Assembly (NCBI GenBank): GCA_019925795.1
Contig: CM034314.1
Span: forward strand, 33,287,774-33,351,773
Length of the DNA: 64,000 nt
Source of the DNA: Dendrobium chrysotoxum
Taxonomy: Eukaryota; Streptophyta; Magnoliopsida; Asparagales; Orchidaceae
Direction of reading: 5' to 3'
Shown: positions 23,384 through 34,557 of the stretch, in pieces
Numbering within the stretch: position 1 is the stretch's first letter
Layout of the letters: each line of letters starts with the position of its first letter
The notes under the pieces: model-generated
Databases searched by the model: none
Told to the model about the DNA's origin: nothing
The model's input: the letters and a program-made list of their open reading frames with translations, nothing else
Program-made: the position numbers and the translations under genes

Positions 23384-24029
23384 AATACTTTGATTTTTTA
23401 GGTCTTTCTACTAACTCCCAAACATCATTCCTTATAAATTGATTCAATTCTTCTTGCATAGCTAAAATCCAAAATTCATCCGACAAGGCTTGATTGATGT
23501 TGGTGGGTTCAGTCATTGAGATAAAGGCAGAATAGTTTACTTCCTTCCTAAGTCCATGCCTAGTCCTAACACCTTCAGAAGGGTCTCCTAAGATCAGTTC
23601 TTTAGGATGACTCGAAGAATATCTCCAATTTCTAGGCAACTCGGTTTGAGGTTCTACCCTTTCCTCCAAATTTATATTTCCAACTCCTTGGGTAACCTCA
23701 ACAATCTCTTCATCTTCTACTTCAGATCTAGACTCCTTAGGATCAGATTCATCAAACACCACATGGGTTGTTTCTTCCACCACCAAAGTCCTCCTATTGA
23801 ACACCCTAAAGGATTTTCCCACACTTGAATATCCTAAGAACACTCCTTCATCAAATTTGGGGTCAAATTTTCCTAAGGGTGACTTCCCGTTGTTCAGAAT
23901 GAAAACCTTACAGCCAAAGATATGGAGGTGGAACAGATTTGGAGTTCTACCCTTAATGATCTTATAAGGTGTCTTGTTCAGTTTGACTCTCACATTTATC
24001 CTATTCAGCACATAACAGGCAGTGTTCAC
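23361..24029 (-). pseudogene. copia integrase C-terminal part and linker to RT
   Basis: Continues in the same frame after the nonsense codon. It has NTACYVLNRINVR and TPNLFHLHIFGCKVF, then FDEGVFLGYS (the copia integrase C-terminal block), then an acidic linker. The last residues (WELVERPKK) begin the reverse transcriptase N-terminus. The frame is lost at a run of A just before GTKWVFKNK, consistent with a one-base slip. Confidence 0.9.
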
Positions 24030-24044
24030 CGCTTCAGCCCAAAA

Positions 24045-25028
24045 TTATTTTAGAAGTGAATACTCGGCAAGCATGGCTCTAGCGGCTTCCACTAAGGTCC
24101 TGTTCTTCCTTTCAGCTACCTCGTTCTGCTGAGGGGTCCTAGGAGCTGAAAAATTGTGACTAATTCCATGATTCTCACAAAAACTTCCGAATCTTTCATT
24201 TTCAAACTCCCCTCTGTGATCACTATGGATGGTAATAATCTCACATCCTAACTTCTTCTGAATCCCAGAAGAGAAGGATCTAAACTCATCAAATGACTCA
24301 GATTTATGTGACAAAAACTTAACCCAAGTGAACCTTGAATAATCATCTACAATCACAAAATAATAGACTCTCCCCCCTAAGCTGACAGTGCTAATGGGTC
24401 CAAAGAGGTCCATGTGTAGAACTTCTAAAGGTCTAGAGGTGCTAATATCCTTAATAGAGTGAAAAGAAAACTGGACTTGCTTTCCCAACTGACAGGCATC
24501 ACACAGGTGATCCTTAGTGAACTTAAGCTTGGGCACACCTCTAACTAAGTCCTTTTGGGTGACTCTCCTAAGGGTTTTCATACTGGCATGACACAATCTT
24601 CTATGCCATAACCAAGACTCATCAGCAGCAGTTTTTAAGCAAATTGAATTATCAGATTTAATGCAACTTACATCCAGCTTGTAGACGTTGTTGATCCTTT
24701 GCCCCTGCAAAACAACTTCATCATTTAAGCTTAAAATGTAGCCATTGGGCAGGAATTTGATGATGTATCCCTTGTCACATAGTTGACTGATGCTCAGTAA
24801 GTTGTGTTTCAGTCCATCTACAAGCAAAACATTATCAATCATAAAATTCTTGGAATCACCAATTATACCTGAGCCTACCACCTTCCTGGTGGTGTTATCT
24901 CCAAGTGTAACCTTGCCTCCAGCTCTGGCCTCCAGCAAAATGAACTGATTTGCATCTCCAGTCATATGTCGAGAACATCCGCTGTCCAGGTACCACATGC
25001 TCTCACGAGGTCTTGTGTGAGAGCACAC
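24045..25028 (-). pseudogene. copia protease, GAG-pre-integrase and integrase core
   Basis: The protease region shows the copia aspartic site WYLDSGCSRHMTG near the start. The integrase zinc-binding HHCC region follows (LWHRRLCHAS ... CDACQLGKQ). Then comes the integrase catalytic core with LHMDLFGPIS (first Asp), HSDHRGEFEN (second Asp) and the NEVAERKNRT block carrying the catalytic Glu. The frame ends at a TAA where intact relatives have an aromatic residue before FWAEAVNTACYV, so this is a point nonsense mutation. Confidence 0.92.
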
Positions 25029-25039
25029 CTACAAAAGTA

Positions 25040-25763
25040 TCAAACGTCAGTCTTAGGAACCCAAACAGGTTTGGGTTCCTTCTTATGAAAAGAAAATTGC
25101 AATGCATGCGTGCTGTACTGTGAAACAGGCAGTTTAGGTTTCCACACCCAATGTGTACTACGGTGAACAGTGCAGGTGTGGGAAATGTGTCCTAACATGC
25201 CACATGAAAAACATCTAACACTAGGAAAAGGGTTAACTAATCTACGTGGGTGATAATACCTCTTCCTAGATGTATATGAAACATGCTTTGATGAACTTGC
25301 AACATATTTCTCAAAAGGTGGCGGTGCATAAAACTGTTCAAAAGTAGGCGGTGTTTTGTTCTTTTCAAAAGCACTGATTTTCACTTTCAAAAACTCATTT
25401 TCTTTCCTTAAACTTGCAATGTCAAATTTTAAGGTTCCATTGATACTTTCTACTTCACATGCCATTGTATCTAACTCTTTAAAAGCTCTTTCTAAGTCCA
25501 CATGCGTGATTTTTAATGAATCATGCTCAGAAACTAAATCAAAATATTTTTTATTCAACTCATCGAATTCATCAAGCAAGGACATGTGATTGGAATCAAG
25601 TGTGGAATGATCTTTAACTACATAATCATGCTCTTTTTGTAAAGTCAAGTAATCTAATTTCAAACTAGCATGAGTTTTCTTAAGTTTCTTATATGATGTA
25701 TGAATTTTTTCAGAAACTTTAAATAATTGATCGTAAGTCAGCTCACATACCTCTTCCTGGTCT
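25040..25763 (-). pseudogene. Gag C-terminal extension with coiled coil and second zinc knuckle
   Basis: In frame with Gag after the TAG. The first half is a heptad-rich stretch (LKLDYL, LDEFDELNKKYFDL, LRKENEFLKVKI) predicted to be a coiled coil, a known feature of long Sirevirus Gag proteins. A second CCHC knuckle (CFSCGMLGHISHTC, C151-C164 counted from the Met at 25663) follows. It ends at a stop just before the protease, which is in a different frame, so a frameshift lies near 25030-25045. Confidence 0.75.
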
Positions 25764-25765
25764 GA

Positions 25766-26851
25766 CTAACCAGGGTGATCATCAGCCATCAGATATAAGT
25801 TTGTTTCCTCCTCTTCAGCTTCAGTCTCAGATGAGTCGGATATAGAGTCTGCCCAGAACACCTTCTGAATCCGCTTCTTGTCCTTTCTAAACTTTGGTTT
25901 CTCCTCACCCTTCTCCTTGCTTGGGTGAGCTTTAAGTGTAGGACAATCAGCCTTAATGTGTCCAGGCTTCCTGCATTCAAAACAAACAGATTCAGATGAA
26001 CCCTTAAAATTTTTATTGGACTTACCCTTGTTCCACTTCTGATAGTTCTTATATTTCTTCCTTAGAAAGCTTTTGAATTGCCTTGTGATTAAGGCAACAT
26101 CATCGCTATCAGACCCGGAAGTGCTAGCATCTGAATCTTTGGCCTTTAGTGCCACTATCTTCTCTTTTTTACGTTCACCTGCATCAAGTTGCCTTTGGTT
26201 CACCCCTTGCTCGTAAGCAATGAGTGATCCAAGTAAGCTGTCAATAGAGTAAGTATTTAAATCTTTAGATTCAGTAATAGCAGTAATTTTAGCATCATAA
26301 GAAGCAGGCAAACATCTAAAAATTTTATTCACTCTTTCGTAGTTAGTAAGTTCTCTACCTAGAGCATGCAAAGAGGTAACAATCTGAGTGAACCTTGTGT
26401 ATATTTCTGAAAAAGTCTCACTAGGTTTCATGCGAAAAAGTTCGTAATCATGTAACAAGATATTTAACCTAGACTGTTTGACTTCAGTTGTACCTTCGTA
26501 TGTTATACATAATCTATCCCAGATTTCCTTTCCAGTTGTACAAGTAGAAACACCCATATAGTCTTCAGATTTTAAAGCACAAAAGAAACAGTTTAAGTAT
26601 TTTGCATTTAACTGTACTAAATCACGATCATCAAACGTCCAATCAAAAAAAGGCAATTCAGTTTTCACATTGTTAATCAATCTAAAAGGTGGTTCGTATC
26701 CATCCTTAACTAACATCCACATACGATAATCAATAGATTGTAGAAAAATAGACATGCGTGTTTTCCAAAAATCAAAAAGAATATTATCAAACAAAGGTGG
26801 TCTTGTAATAGAATATCCTTCAGCAGTATTACGATTGTTACAGTTAGCCAT
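25766..26851 (-). pseudogene. copia Gag polyprotein (361 codons, ends at an in-frame TAG)
   Basis: Starts at the ATG about 40 bases inside the PBS. Residues 14-27 read YSITRPPLFDNILF, the typical start of Sirevirus Gag. The retrotransposon gag core runs to about residue 220. A Lys/Ser/Asp-rich linker follows, then a CCHC zinc knuckle (C290, C293, H298, C303), which in this family packages element RNA into cytoplasmic particles. The frame stops at a TAG after HPG. The same frame then continues for about 240 codons, so the stop is either a mutation or a readthrough site. The next segment is described separately. Confidence 0.9.
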
Positions 26852-26890
26852 GGATCAAATTCAAAAGTTTTTAAACCTAAATTTTGAATC

Positions 26891-26904
26891 CCTCTCTAAT
26901 ACCA
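26891..26904 (-). other. Primer binding site (initiator tRNA-Met)
   Basis: The minus strand reads TGGTATTAGAGAGG two bases inside the 5' LTR. This is close to the plant copia consensus TGGTATCAGAGC, complementary to the 3' end of initiator tRNA-Met. Confidence 0.85.
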
Positions 26905-27589
26905 CTTGAAAGTTTGATAGGGAAGTTAAGCCCTAGTGAACTAGTCCTGAGGCTAACCAAGAGGGGGGTGAATTGGTTATTTAAAAATTTCACGATAACA
27001 ATGAAAATCTTTTCGATATGTAGCAGCGGAAACACATAAACAAGAATGAAAAGATCAACCACAGATATTCACCCAAGCAGTTAATATCAGAAAAAGTAAA
27101 GTGCAAAACTGAATCAGAAAAGCAAACCAAATTTTATAGTGGTTCGGTCAACTTGACCTACGTCCACTCCCCGGAGCCTCCCCTCTGGGTATTGTACTAA
27201 ACAAAAAGTGTCTCTCCTGTTGCTCCCACAGCAAGGCGGAGAAGCCTGTACAAACACCTCCTTTTCACCACATGGTGAGGCAGAGAACCGGACCTCCTTT
27301 CACTTCCTCCTGAAGCAGGCAGAGTACCTTCGAACTCCTTTTGCTTCCACCTGAAGCGGGCAGAGAACCCCGGATCTTCTTGCAAACGATCCTCCCATGA
27401 CGAACACCGACTAGACGAAAGATGACGAGCGGAGAAGACGACTCTGATCCGTGCTTGGAGCAACCTTAGTGAATCCCTCACTAACTCCCCCTCACAAGAT
27501 CTTCTCTCTCTCTCCCAACTCTCTCTCTCTCTAGAGTTTCTAAGGGAAGGAAGGCAGCAAAAAAATTTTTCTTATTTTTAGAAAAAGTT

Positions 27590-27598
27590 CTTTTATAG
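27590..27598 (-). promoter_or_regulatory. TATA box of the 5' LTR
   Basis: CTATAAAAG on the minus strand. It lies immediately downstream, in transcription direction, of the palindrome cluster at 27640-28340. The matching site in the 3' LTR is at 17671-17679. Confidence 0.7.
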
Positions 27599-27639
27599 GA
27601 GGGCTTAAAATTTGCCCTAAATCTCAACTAGTCGGCCAA

Positions 27640-28340
27640 GATCGTCCAGGACGATCGACAGATCGTCCTGTACGATCAGTTCAAATTCAGCTGTTTCAGC
27701 CTGGACGATCTAGCTCTTCTGGACGATCAGTAGAAAAAATTATTCATATCATCCCGTACGATCCTGCGATCGTCCGGGACGATTAGTGCAAATCGAGGAA
27801 AATCGTCCAGAAGACAGTTCGGGTCGCCCAGAGAAATCTGTGCTGGACGACCAAAAAATGACTTGATCGTCCAGGACGATAGGGACATCGTCCTGTACGA
27901 TTAGTTCAAAAAGTGCCCAAATCATCCTAAACACAGTTCGGGACGTACAGCTGAAATGCACTAGATGATCATGATCGTCCAGGACGATCCTGCGATCGTC
28001 CAGGACGATATGATCGTATCAACTAAAAATAAATTGCTTTCCTTAATTACCAGATTAAATTAGGCTTGATTATACTGAATCGTCCGGGATGATTCACGTA
28101 TCATCCGGGACGATCAGACCAAGTATCTAAAAATAAGAACTTGCCTAACTAGATCTGGCGGCTGAGAATTTCTGATTTGGGCATATCGTTCCGTATGATC
28201 CGTAGATCGTCCAAGATGATCTGCTTAATCAGACCCTCTTAACTTAGTCGCCCTAATTAGGGTTTCTATTTTGGTTGGATCGTCTAGGATGATGTGAAAA
28301 TCGTCCAGGACGATGTGAAAATCGTCTAGGACGATCTGAA
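27640..28340. promoter_or_regulatory. Palindrome cluster in LTR U3
   Basis: Many copies of ATCGTCCAGGACGAT and close variants (CCCGTACG, CCGGGACG and CTGTACG centres) are scattered over about 700 bp directly upstream of the LTR TATA box. The equivalent cluster in the other LTR is at about 17710-18390. Conserved palindromic motif clusters are described for Sireviruses of other plants. The role as protein binding sites is inference. Confidence 0.75.
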
Positions 28341-28586
28341 TAAAAAATGAACAGAAACTCTAATTCACTCAAGCTCTCCCCCTGAGTGTGTGTGTGTAAG
28401 GTTACTTAGCTAGGGGATCAGTTACATTACAATTGACTCAATAAAAGAAAAAACAGTACATTGGACACACTTGGACCCGATCTTGACTTGGCTTGAGTGG
28501 CGCGTGGTCTTTTGTGCCTGAAACAGATTAGCCAAGCAAAACACACTGGAAATATGTTTGTCATCATCAAAACCAGATTTGCAACA

Positions 28587-29306
28587 CTCTAAACTGAGTA
28601 GTTCTGCCGCCAAATGACACCACAAGATAATGGTTATGACCAGAGGCAATATGTTCCTTAGTGACTTCAAATCCTTGAGATATGAATCAATATGATATAA
28701 TCGATAGGGCACAAAGCCCTTTGTTAGCTAAGGTGGATTCAAATTTGTCCCATAGACAAATACCCACCCCAGGTCTATAAGGTACCCTTTGATGAAGAAA
28801 CCTATGGCTACCGACAAGGATCCTTCTGTCAGGTCGGGTCGACTACCTCCTCTAACTAAGTAGACCAGGGACCACGATGGCCCGGGACAACGGAACCATG
28901 GGATCTTGATCGGGTACATCATCCATTCCCCCACCATCTGCTTTAAGTACAAGATGGTGCAATTTCAAATTTTAAATATCGAATCTCAAAATTCTCAATA
29001 CCTAAGCCCATGCTGCTATTATATGTCAGATACTGCATATCCACGGATATGATGTATTCATCGACGACTAGCCTTAATCGAAAGTTCTCTCTCGTGATCG
29101 GGAGGGGTAATTAACTATAGAGGCCTCCGCCTATAGGAAACCAGAACTCATATCATAAAGTCCTCATAAAATGAGGGTGAAATCTCTGGGTAGTGTCTTA
29201 TCTACAAACTCATCTGTCTTTCAAAATTTACCCTAGAACTTAATTCCGCTAAAACTTCCCCGAAAAAGCAATAGGGGATGTCGGAGACAAATTTTTAGAG
29301 CTCACA
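28587..29306 (-). repeat. R1 repeat, right part of the copia-interrupted copy
   Basis: Starts with the CTCTA target duplication and continues the R1 sequence cut at 16988. Joining the two sides gives the same order as the uninterrupted R1 copy at 36034 (GGGCCCTCTAAACCGAGTGG). It ends with GAGCTCACA at 29306, the terminal TG...-type end of R1 in reverse. Confidence 0.85.
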
Positions 29307-31340
29307 AAACACTATTAGTAGCCTAGTGCCATAACACTCTGTCCCAGCAATGCAGCGCCATAGTTTGAATCCAAAATTATTATACAATAAAGGCTTCAAT
29401 GTCGCGTCGGTGATTTTTGGAGCCGCTGTGCTCAAAGGCTAGCGTCTCAACACTCACAATCTCAATGCCGTAGCGCTCGAATTCAAAAAAAAAAATTTAA
29501 ATTTTTATTTTAAAATGCTTTTTCATATTTTAGATTTTTAGAGGATTATTGACCCCTATATCCAAAACCACGCATAAAAGGACAAAAATGATGAACCAAG
29601 TAGTGCGCGGGTTGGTCCGTCACCTTACTTGAAGGGTTAAATGATCTCCGAATGCTAGATAAACTGCATCGTTGCGTCCAGAATGTCATCAACATCAAAG
29701 ATCTACATTTTATTTAATTAATTTTGATCAACCAGGGTGGTGGCATGCCAATCAAAGCAATCCTAATGCGATACAATAACGCACTTTTCAAGGAAAATTG
29801 GCCTCATCATCACCCAAATAACGTCCGATTGTGAAACGGACTTCGCCATCGTGTCAGGAATGCTCTCGACCTTTAAAAACTATATTTTTTTTATTTAATT
29901 TGAAGCATTCGGATTGGTGGCGTGACCGTGGTGATTCAAATATGATAACATGTATTTCGAGGAAATTAACGCTCGGCGTCGACCAAATGACATCCGATCG
30001 CGAAACGAACTGTGGCATCGCGACCGAAATCTCAGCAATACCCTAAATACACCATCAATTTGTCTAATTTCGATATTCGATAAATTTGACATGTATTTTG
30101 AGGCAAAATGCACGAACTCCAAGAAAATTACACGTAAATCGAGATCATTTTCGTTGACTAATGCATTAGTGCCATGCTTATTTAATGCTAATACTAATTA
30201 TAGCAAGCTATTATTAGTGTTACACATGAATCTAATTAAATAGGGAAAACAAATAAGATGAAATCAAATCGCAATTAATTTGAATACCTCGTATCAAGAC
30301 GTCTCCTGCTCTAAATTCTGTCAAGATCCCCGATATCCCGCTGAAATTCTTGCTTGCATTTATTCATGAGATCTCTATTGAAGATCGCCTCGAGTAAATG
30401 TATTCTTAGGCGTTAAAATGGAACAAAATGGAGCGGTATTGTTTGGCTTCTTCTAGCTCTGTCCACCATAGCCATTCCGCCGCTAACCAGTAGTTAATCT
30501 TCCTTTCTATTCACGACCTCAAGCCACGATTCAATCTCACACCTCCCTCACAGCAGTTTCCACCTCTCCAACCACTCCTTGGCATCAACTGCTGCTCTCC
30601 GCAAATTCCAACCTTCATCCGACTCCCACGCCAAAATCCATGTGAGATCCTGTAGCTTCCGTCTCCATCTAATTTTCTCTTCCCATTCACTACCTCCTTC
30701 CACACATGAGAGCTTTAGGTCCTGGGGCTCTCAAGCAATCGCAAACCTCTTCCCGCATCTCAAACTCCCGTAGCTGCTTTTGAATCCCAGAGTCAACCGA
30801 ACTCCTCCTTTCCCTTCTCTGTTGGATCGAACAACTCAAACCGATCCTGCATCCAAGATATTATGCTGAACTATCCTACCGTCACCTCCCTGCATCTTCC
30901 AAACTTAAACTCCAAGACCCGCCTCTTGTTCAAGTGCCTTTAGCTGAAGATCTCTCCAAGCTGAATTTAAAAGCTTTATCTTGTCCTCTAGTGACCAAGA
31001 CCACGTGAAGCTTTCTGCACCTCATATACTACAGCACCCAACTTTCACAAAGCTACTCAACTGCATTTCAGCAAACTCATTCCATATAAAAAAAAATCTT
31101 TTTAAAGCCCACATAGTTGAGCCCACTTAATACTCTAGAAAAACCTGTAGCCTATTCCCCCTAATATCCATTCACATAATAACCCTTTAATTCTCCATAT
31201 AAGCCCAATCCCCTCCATTTCTCTCAGCAAATCTATCTCACCATAAGACAAAATCCATTCTATCTCAAACTTAAACAGTGAATCCACAAACAAAAGCCCA
31301 TCGATACCTAAGTTTTTTTTTTTAAAGCTCAAACAGTAGG
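29307..31340 (+). repeat. R2 repeat, second copy
   Basis: From about 29545 the sequence follows 4680-6740: TTGACCCC, CATAAAAGG, ATGATGAACCAAGTAG, then units with CCAAATRACGTCCGATYG and GACTTCGCCAT at about 29811 and 29980. It leads into CT-rich sequence resembling 6230-6700. The first 200 bases (29310-29510) are unassigned. No gene was recognised in the interval. Confidence 0.5.
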
Positions 31341-31800
31341 CTCATATTTCATTTCTTTTTTTATTTTCATTGTTGATTAGTCTTATCTATTTACTTTCAA
31401 TTATTCATTTTATTAAATGGGTGAAGGATATGCACATGTGTTCATAAGTACACAAATGTATTTGTGTGAATGTTTACTTGTATATATTGTGTGTATGTAT
31501 GTTTGTTAAAAAAAAAAAAATAGAGAAAAGAGAGGTGGAAATGAGAAAAAGAAAAATAAAAAAATAAAAAAAGGGAGGGAGGAATAGTCTTGAATGCATA
31601 TAATCATCTAGTTTTTTTTATTTACTATCACAAGCCAATCAATGCTATAGTTTTATTTTTGTTAGCTTTGACAGTAATGATAATTATTATTATTATTGTT
31701 GGTCAATAAAGTTGATAGCTAATAGTGATGAGGATTAACATCATTATCATTATCACCCTTATTTCTATTATTTCTATTACAGTGATAGTCGCTATTTTAT
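31340..31800. other. AT-rich spacer with simple repeats
   Basis: Contains an A run near 31510 and an ATT microsatellite near 31685. No coding evidence. Confidence 0.5.
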
Positions 31801-34557
31801 AATTCTTGTCATTGCAAAAAAGAGAGGGAGAGATTTGTACAAAAAAGGGCAAAAAAAAAAGAGAGTTTCAAAAAAAAAAGAGCAAAAAAAAGAGACTAAA
31901 AAAAAAGAAAGGAAAGAAAGAAATACAAAAAAAAGAGAGAGTTCTTTCAAAAAAAAAAGAAGAGAAAAGCCAAAAAAAAGAAAGAGAAAAAAATATTCAA
32001 AAAAAAAAAAGAAAGAGAAAGAGAATTTTTTTTTGCAAACTTCAAAAGCTCATCTCGTCGTTCGCGGCGCACCGGAAAACCGCCCATACACACGTTTGCT
32101 CATGTGGTGGGATGGGACCCCGGTGCGGCGCCTACAACGAGGTGAGTAATCACCGAGAGCCCATTCTCGTAATTCGCGGCGCACCAAAAAACCGCCTATA
32201 CACGCATTTGCTCGCGTGGTGGGATGGGACCCCAGTGCGGTGCCTACAACGAGGCGGGTAATCACTTAAAGCCCCATTTCGACGTTCGTGGCGTACCAAA
32301 AAACCTCTCATACACATGTTTGTTCACATGGTGGGATGGGAACCCAGTACAACACATACGGAAAAATGTGGGTTACTTATAAGTACCCTCAAGCGGGGGG
32401 AAAGCCAACTGTCTTTTAAACAGGTACCGTCGAAGACCCCATACACGTGTTAGCTTACGTGGTGGGAATGAAGACCACGGCCGCGGTGTCTAAGGACACC
32501 TACCATACACACGTTTGCTCGCGTGGTGGGATGGCCCAATTTCCCAAGATTTCCCCTAAACATGGGAGACGCCGGGAGGCTGTCGAAATTTCGGGTGAAC
32601 TTGAGACCGTACTTGGGCTTGATTGAACTAAAAAGAAGATGCACAAGGACTTGATTCAAAATAATAAGACTTGAACTTGCAAATATTAAACTCAAATGAA
32701 CAATGGATATGGACTCAAATTGGACTTATATTTGAACATGAACTTGACTCAAATGAACATAAAACCCAACCTAAATCAAAGTTGATTAAATGATGTTGAA
32801 TTGAACTCATGCTTGGACAAAATTTGGGACTTGAACTTGAACATTTAAACTCAAGTGAAAACTTGATTTGAACTTGCAAAGGATAACAGGGGACCAACTT
32901 GGACAATCATAAGACTTGGATTTATTTGGACCACAAAGAACTACGATTGAACTTGGACCCAAACGAATAATTGCAAGGACTTGAATGAATGTTGAACCCA
33001 TAATTCATCAAGTAATGAATAATCAAATACAAGTGGACAAATATGAGTCTTTTGTTAGATAAGGAGCTTCAAATGCAACTTACAAGTTATTAGCACCAAA
33101 TGCTAGGGTTATCACTCATAGCATGAACTGACTGATGATATGGTGGAAGAACTGTATTGCACACAGAGAATTGTTTAAAAGTGGAAATAAAAGACATACA
33201 ACCCTTACAAACAATGATAGAAGATTGGAATCACACATGATAACATTACTCACCGTTAATGCTAGGATGTACTGCAATGAATATAATTCTCCTACAGTCA
33301 ATATTAACTTGCAAGCAAATGAAATGGGTCACCGCAAGCAATAAAGGGTAGTGTAAGATGAATGTGATTGGCCCCCCTTGCATGCATAACTACACATGCA
33401 GTATGTAGTGCATAGACAGGCACGACAAATCTACAACACATACAAATTCCTACAAACCAATGTCAGTTGACTTAGGGTTACATACGATAGTCCCCACAAG
33501 CACTGGAAGAAGTTCGCAGATGATGAATGCAATGACAAAGTAGCTCTTTAAATCAATATTAATTATCTTGTAGGTGTATACAGAAACCTCATACGAATAA
33601 AGAGCTAACATGTGATGAATACCACAATGCACTACAGCACACATCAAGATACAAACAAATTCGTCTAATCCTACAAGTAATGATGTTGGTAGAAATACTC
33701 ATTGATGAAGCAAGAATGACATGTAACAAATGCAACAAGTGTAATTGCATATCACATACAAGTAAGGAGTCGTGGATCCTTCGCAAGCAAGGATAAAAGA
33801 TCTACAATATATATAAATCCCCTATAAATATAGATGTATGCACCACATGTCATTTGTGGGTAGATACAAAATGACTTCAGTAAATACAGTATCCTGAAGT
33901 CAATTCCAATCTATGAATAAAAACATCTGCATGCCTACAAGCAACAGTAGTGGAGATCATATAATGTCACGTCACCGGATCTGCAACCTTCGTACAAGTA
34001 GACAGAAGGCATCCACAAGCTACAACGCCACGCCACCAGATCCACAACATTCATGCAAGTGGACAGAAGGTGTTTATATTTGTTTTATATATTCATATTT
34101 ATTTTATACGTTCATATTAGGCCTTCAAGGCCTATAATCAAGAAAATTCACTAACAAAGGTTTAAAGCCTACGAAACCCGATCCTCCGTCGGCAGCTCGA
34201 CAGAGTGGACAAGGTTCAATTCATAAATGTGAATGACCCCTTTTTACCCCGATGATGGCTGTATTGAATGCAAATCTCAACCAGAGGGGTCCACACAGAT
34301 CATTTCAAATACCACCCAAATACCCAAAACTCCACAAAAAATTCAAAAATTCCAAAAATTAAAAAAATATTTAAAACTAAAATCCAACCATCAACCACTT
34401 AAAGCATAAAATCCATCCATCGTCCGCAACAGTTTGCCAGGGTGGACAAATAGAAAAATACTTCAGCTTACAAAGAGCTAATACCTGGTCGAAAATATCA
34501 CTAGGATCCATTCTCAAATAATCTCCTGCCAGTAAGGGTGTGGTACATGTCCTCTAA
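31800..34557 (-). repeat. R1 repeat, left part of the CACTA-interrupted copy
   Basis: An A/G-rich tract at 31815-32030 is followed by 112-bp repeats at 32040-32360. About 2 kb of sequence rich in CTACAAGC-like words follows, then a segment shared with other R1 copies (GGCCTTCAAGGCCTATAA, ATCCATCCA, CCAGTAAGG, GTGGTACATGTCCTCTAA). Unlike the copies at 13620 and 48455, no AGO4-like segment was found here. Confidence 0.6.
32040..32360 (+). repeat. ~112-bp tandem repeats inside R1
   Basis: Three units anchored on GTTTGCTC-like words at about 32094, 32206 and 32319, spacings of 112 and 113 bp. Each unit carries TTCGCGGCGCACC and GTGGTGGGATGGGA. Confidence 0.75.

Larger units (their letters stand above)
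16989..28586 (-). mobile_element. Nearly complete Sirevirus-like Ty1/copia retrotransposon
   Basis: The element runs on the minus strand and is about 11.6 kb long. LTRs lie at 16989-18624 (3') and 26907-28586 (5'). Both begin TG and end CA on the plus strand, and the 5-bp target duplication CTCTA is present at 16984-16988 and 28587-28591. A primer binding site complementary to initiator tRNA-Met follows the 5' LTR, and a polypurine tract precedes the 3' LTR. Internal order is gag, protease, integrase, reverse transcriptase, RNase H, then a noncoding stretch and an envelope-like ORF. This order, the long size and the palindrome clusters match the Sirevirus (SIRE/Maximus) lineage. The coding region has at least three in-frame stops and two frameshifts, so it is not autonomous. 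Confidence 0.95.
26907..28586 (-). repeat. 5' LTR of the copia element
   Basis: 1680 bp. It pairs with 16989-18624 and would carry the promoter that starts transcription leftwards. Two extra 21-bp units containing ATCGTCCAGGACGAT, at about 27641-27661 and 28300-28320, account for most of the length difference from the 3' LTR. Confidence 0.95.

Noticed and set aside
28728..28952. Open frame repeated at 36204-36404 and 48815-49000 in R1
   Set aside because: It recurs because the nucleotide sequence is conserved among R1 copies. Changes between copies do not favour synonymous sites as far as I can see, and no domain is recognisable. Flagged only as a reading of the repeat.
31806..32261. Open frame of 151 codons, very Lys-rich
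   Set aside because: It is a translation of the A/G-rich simple sequence and the 112-bp R1 repeats. Composition explains it and no domain is present.
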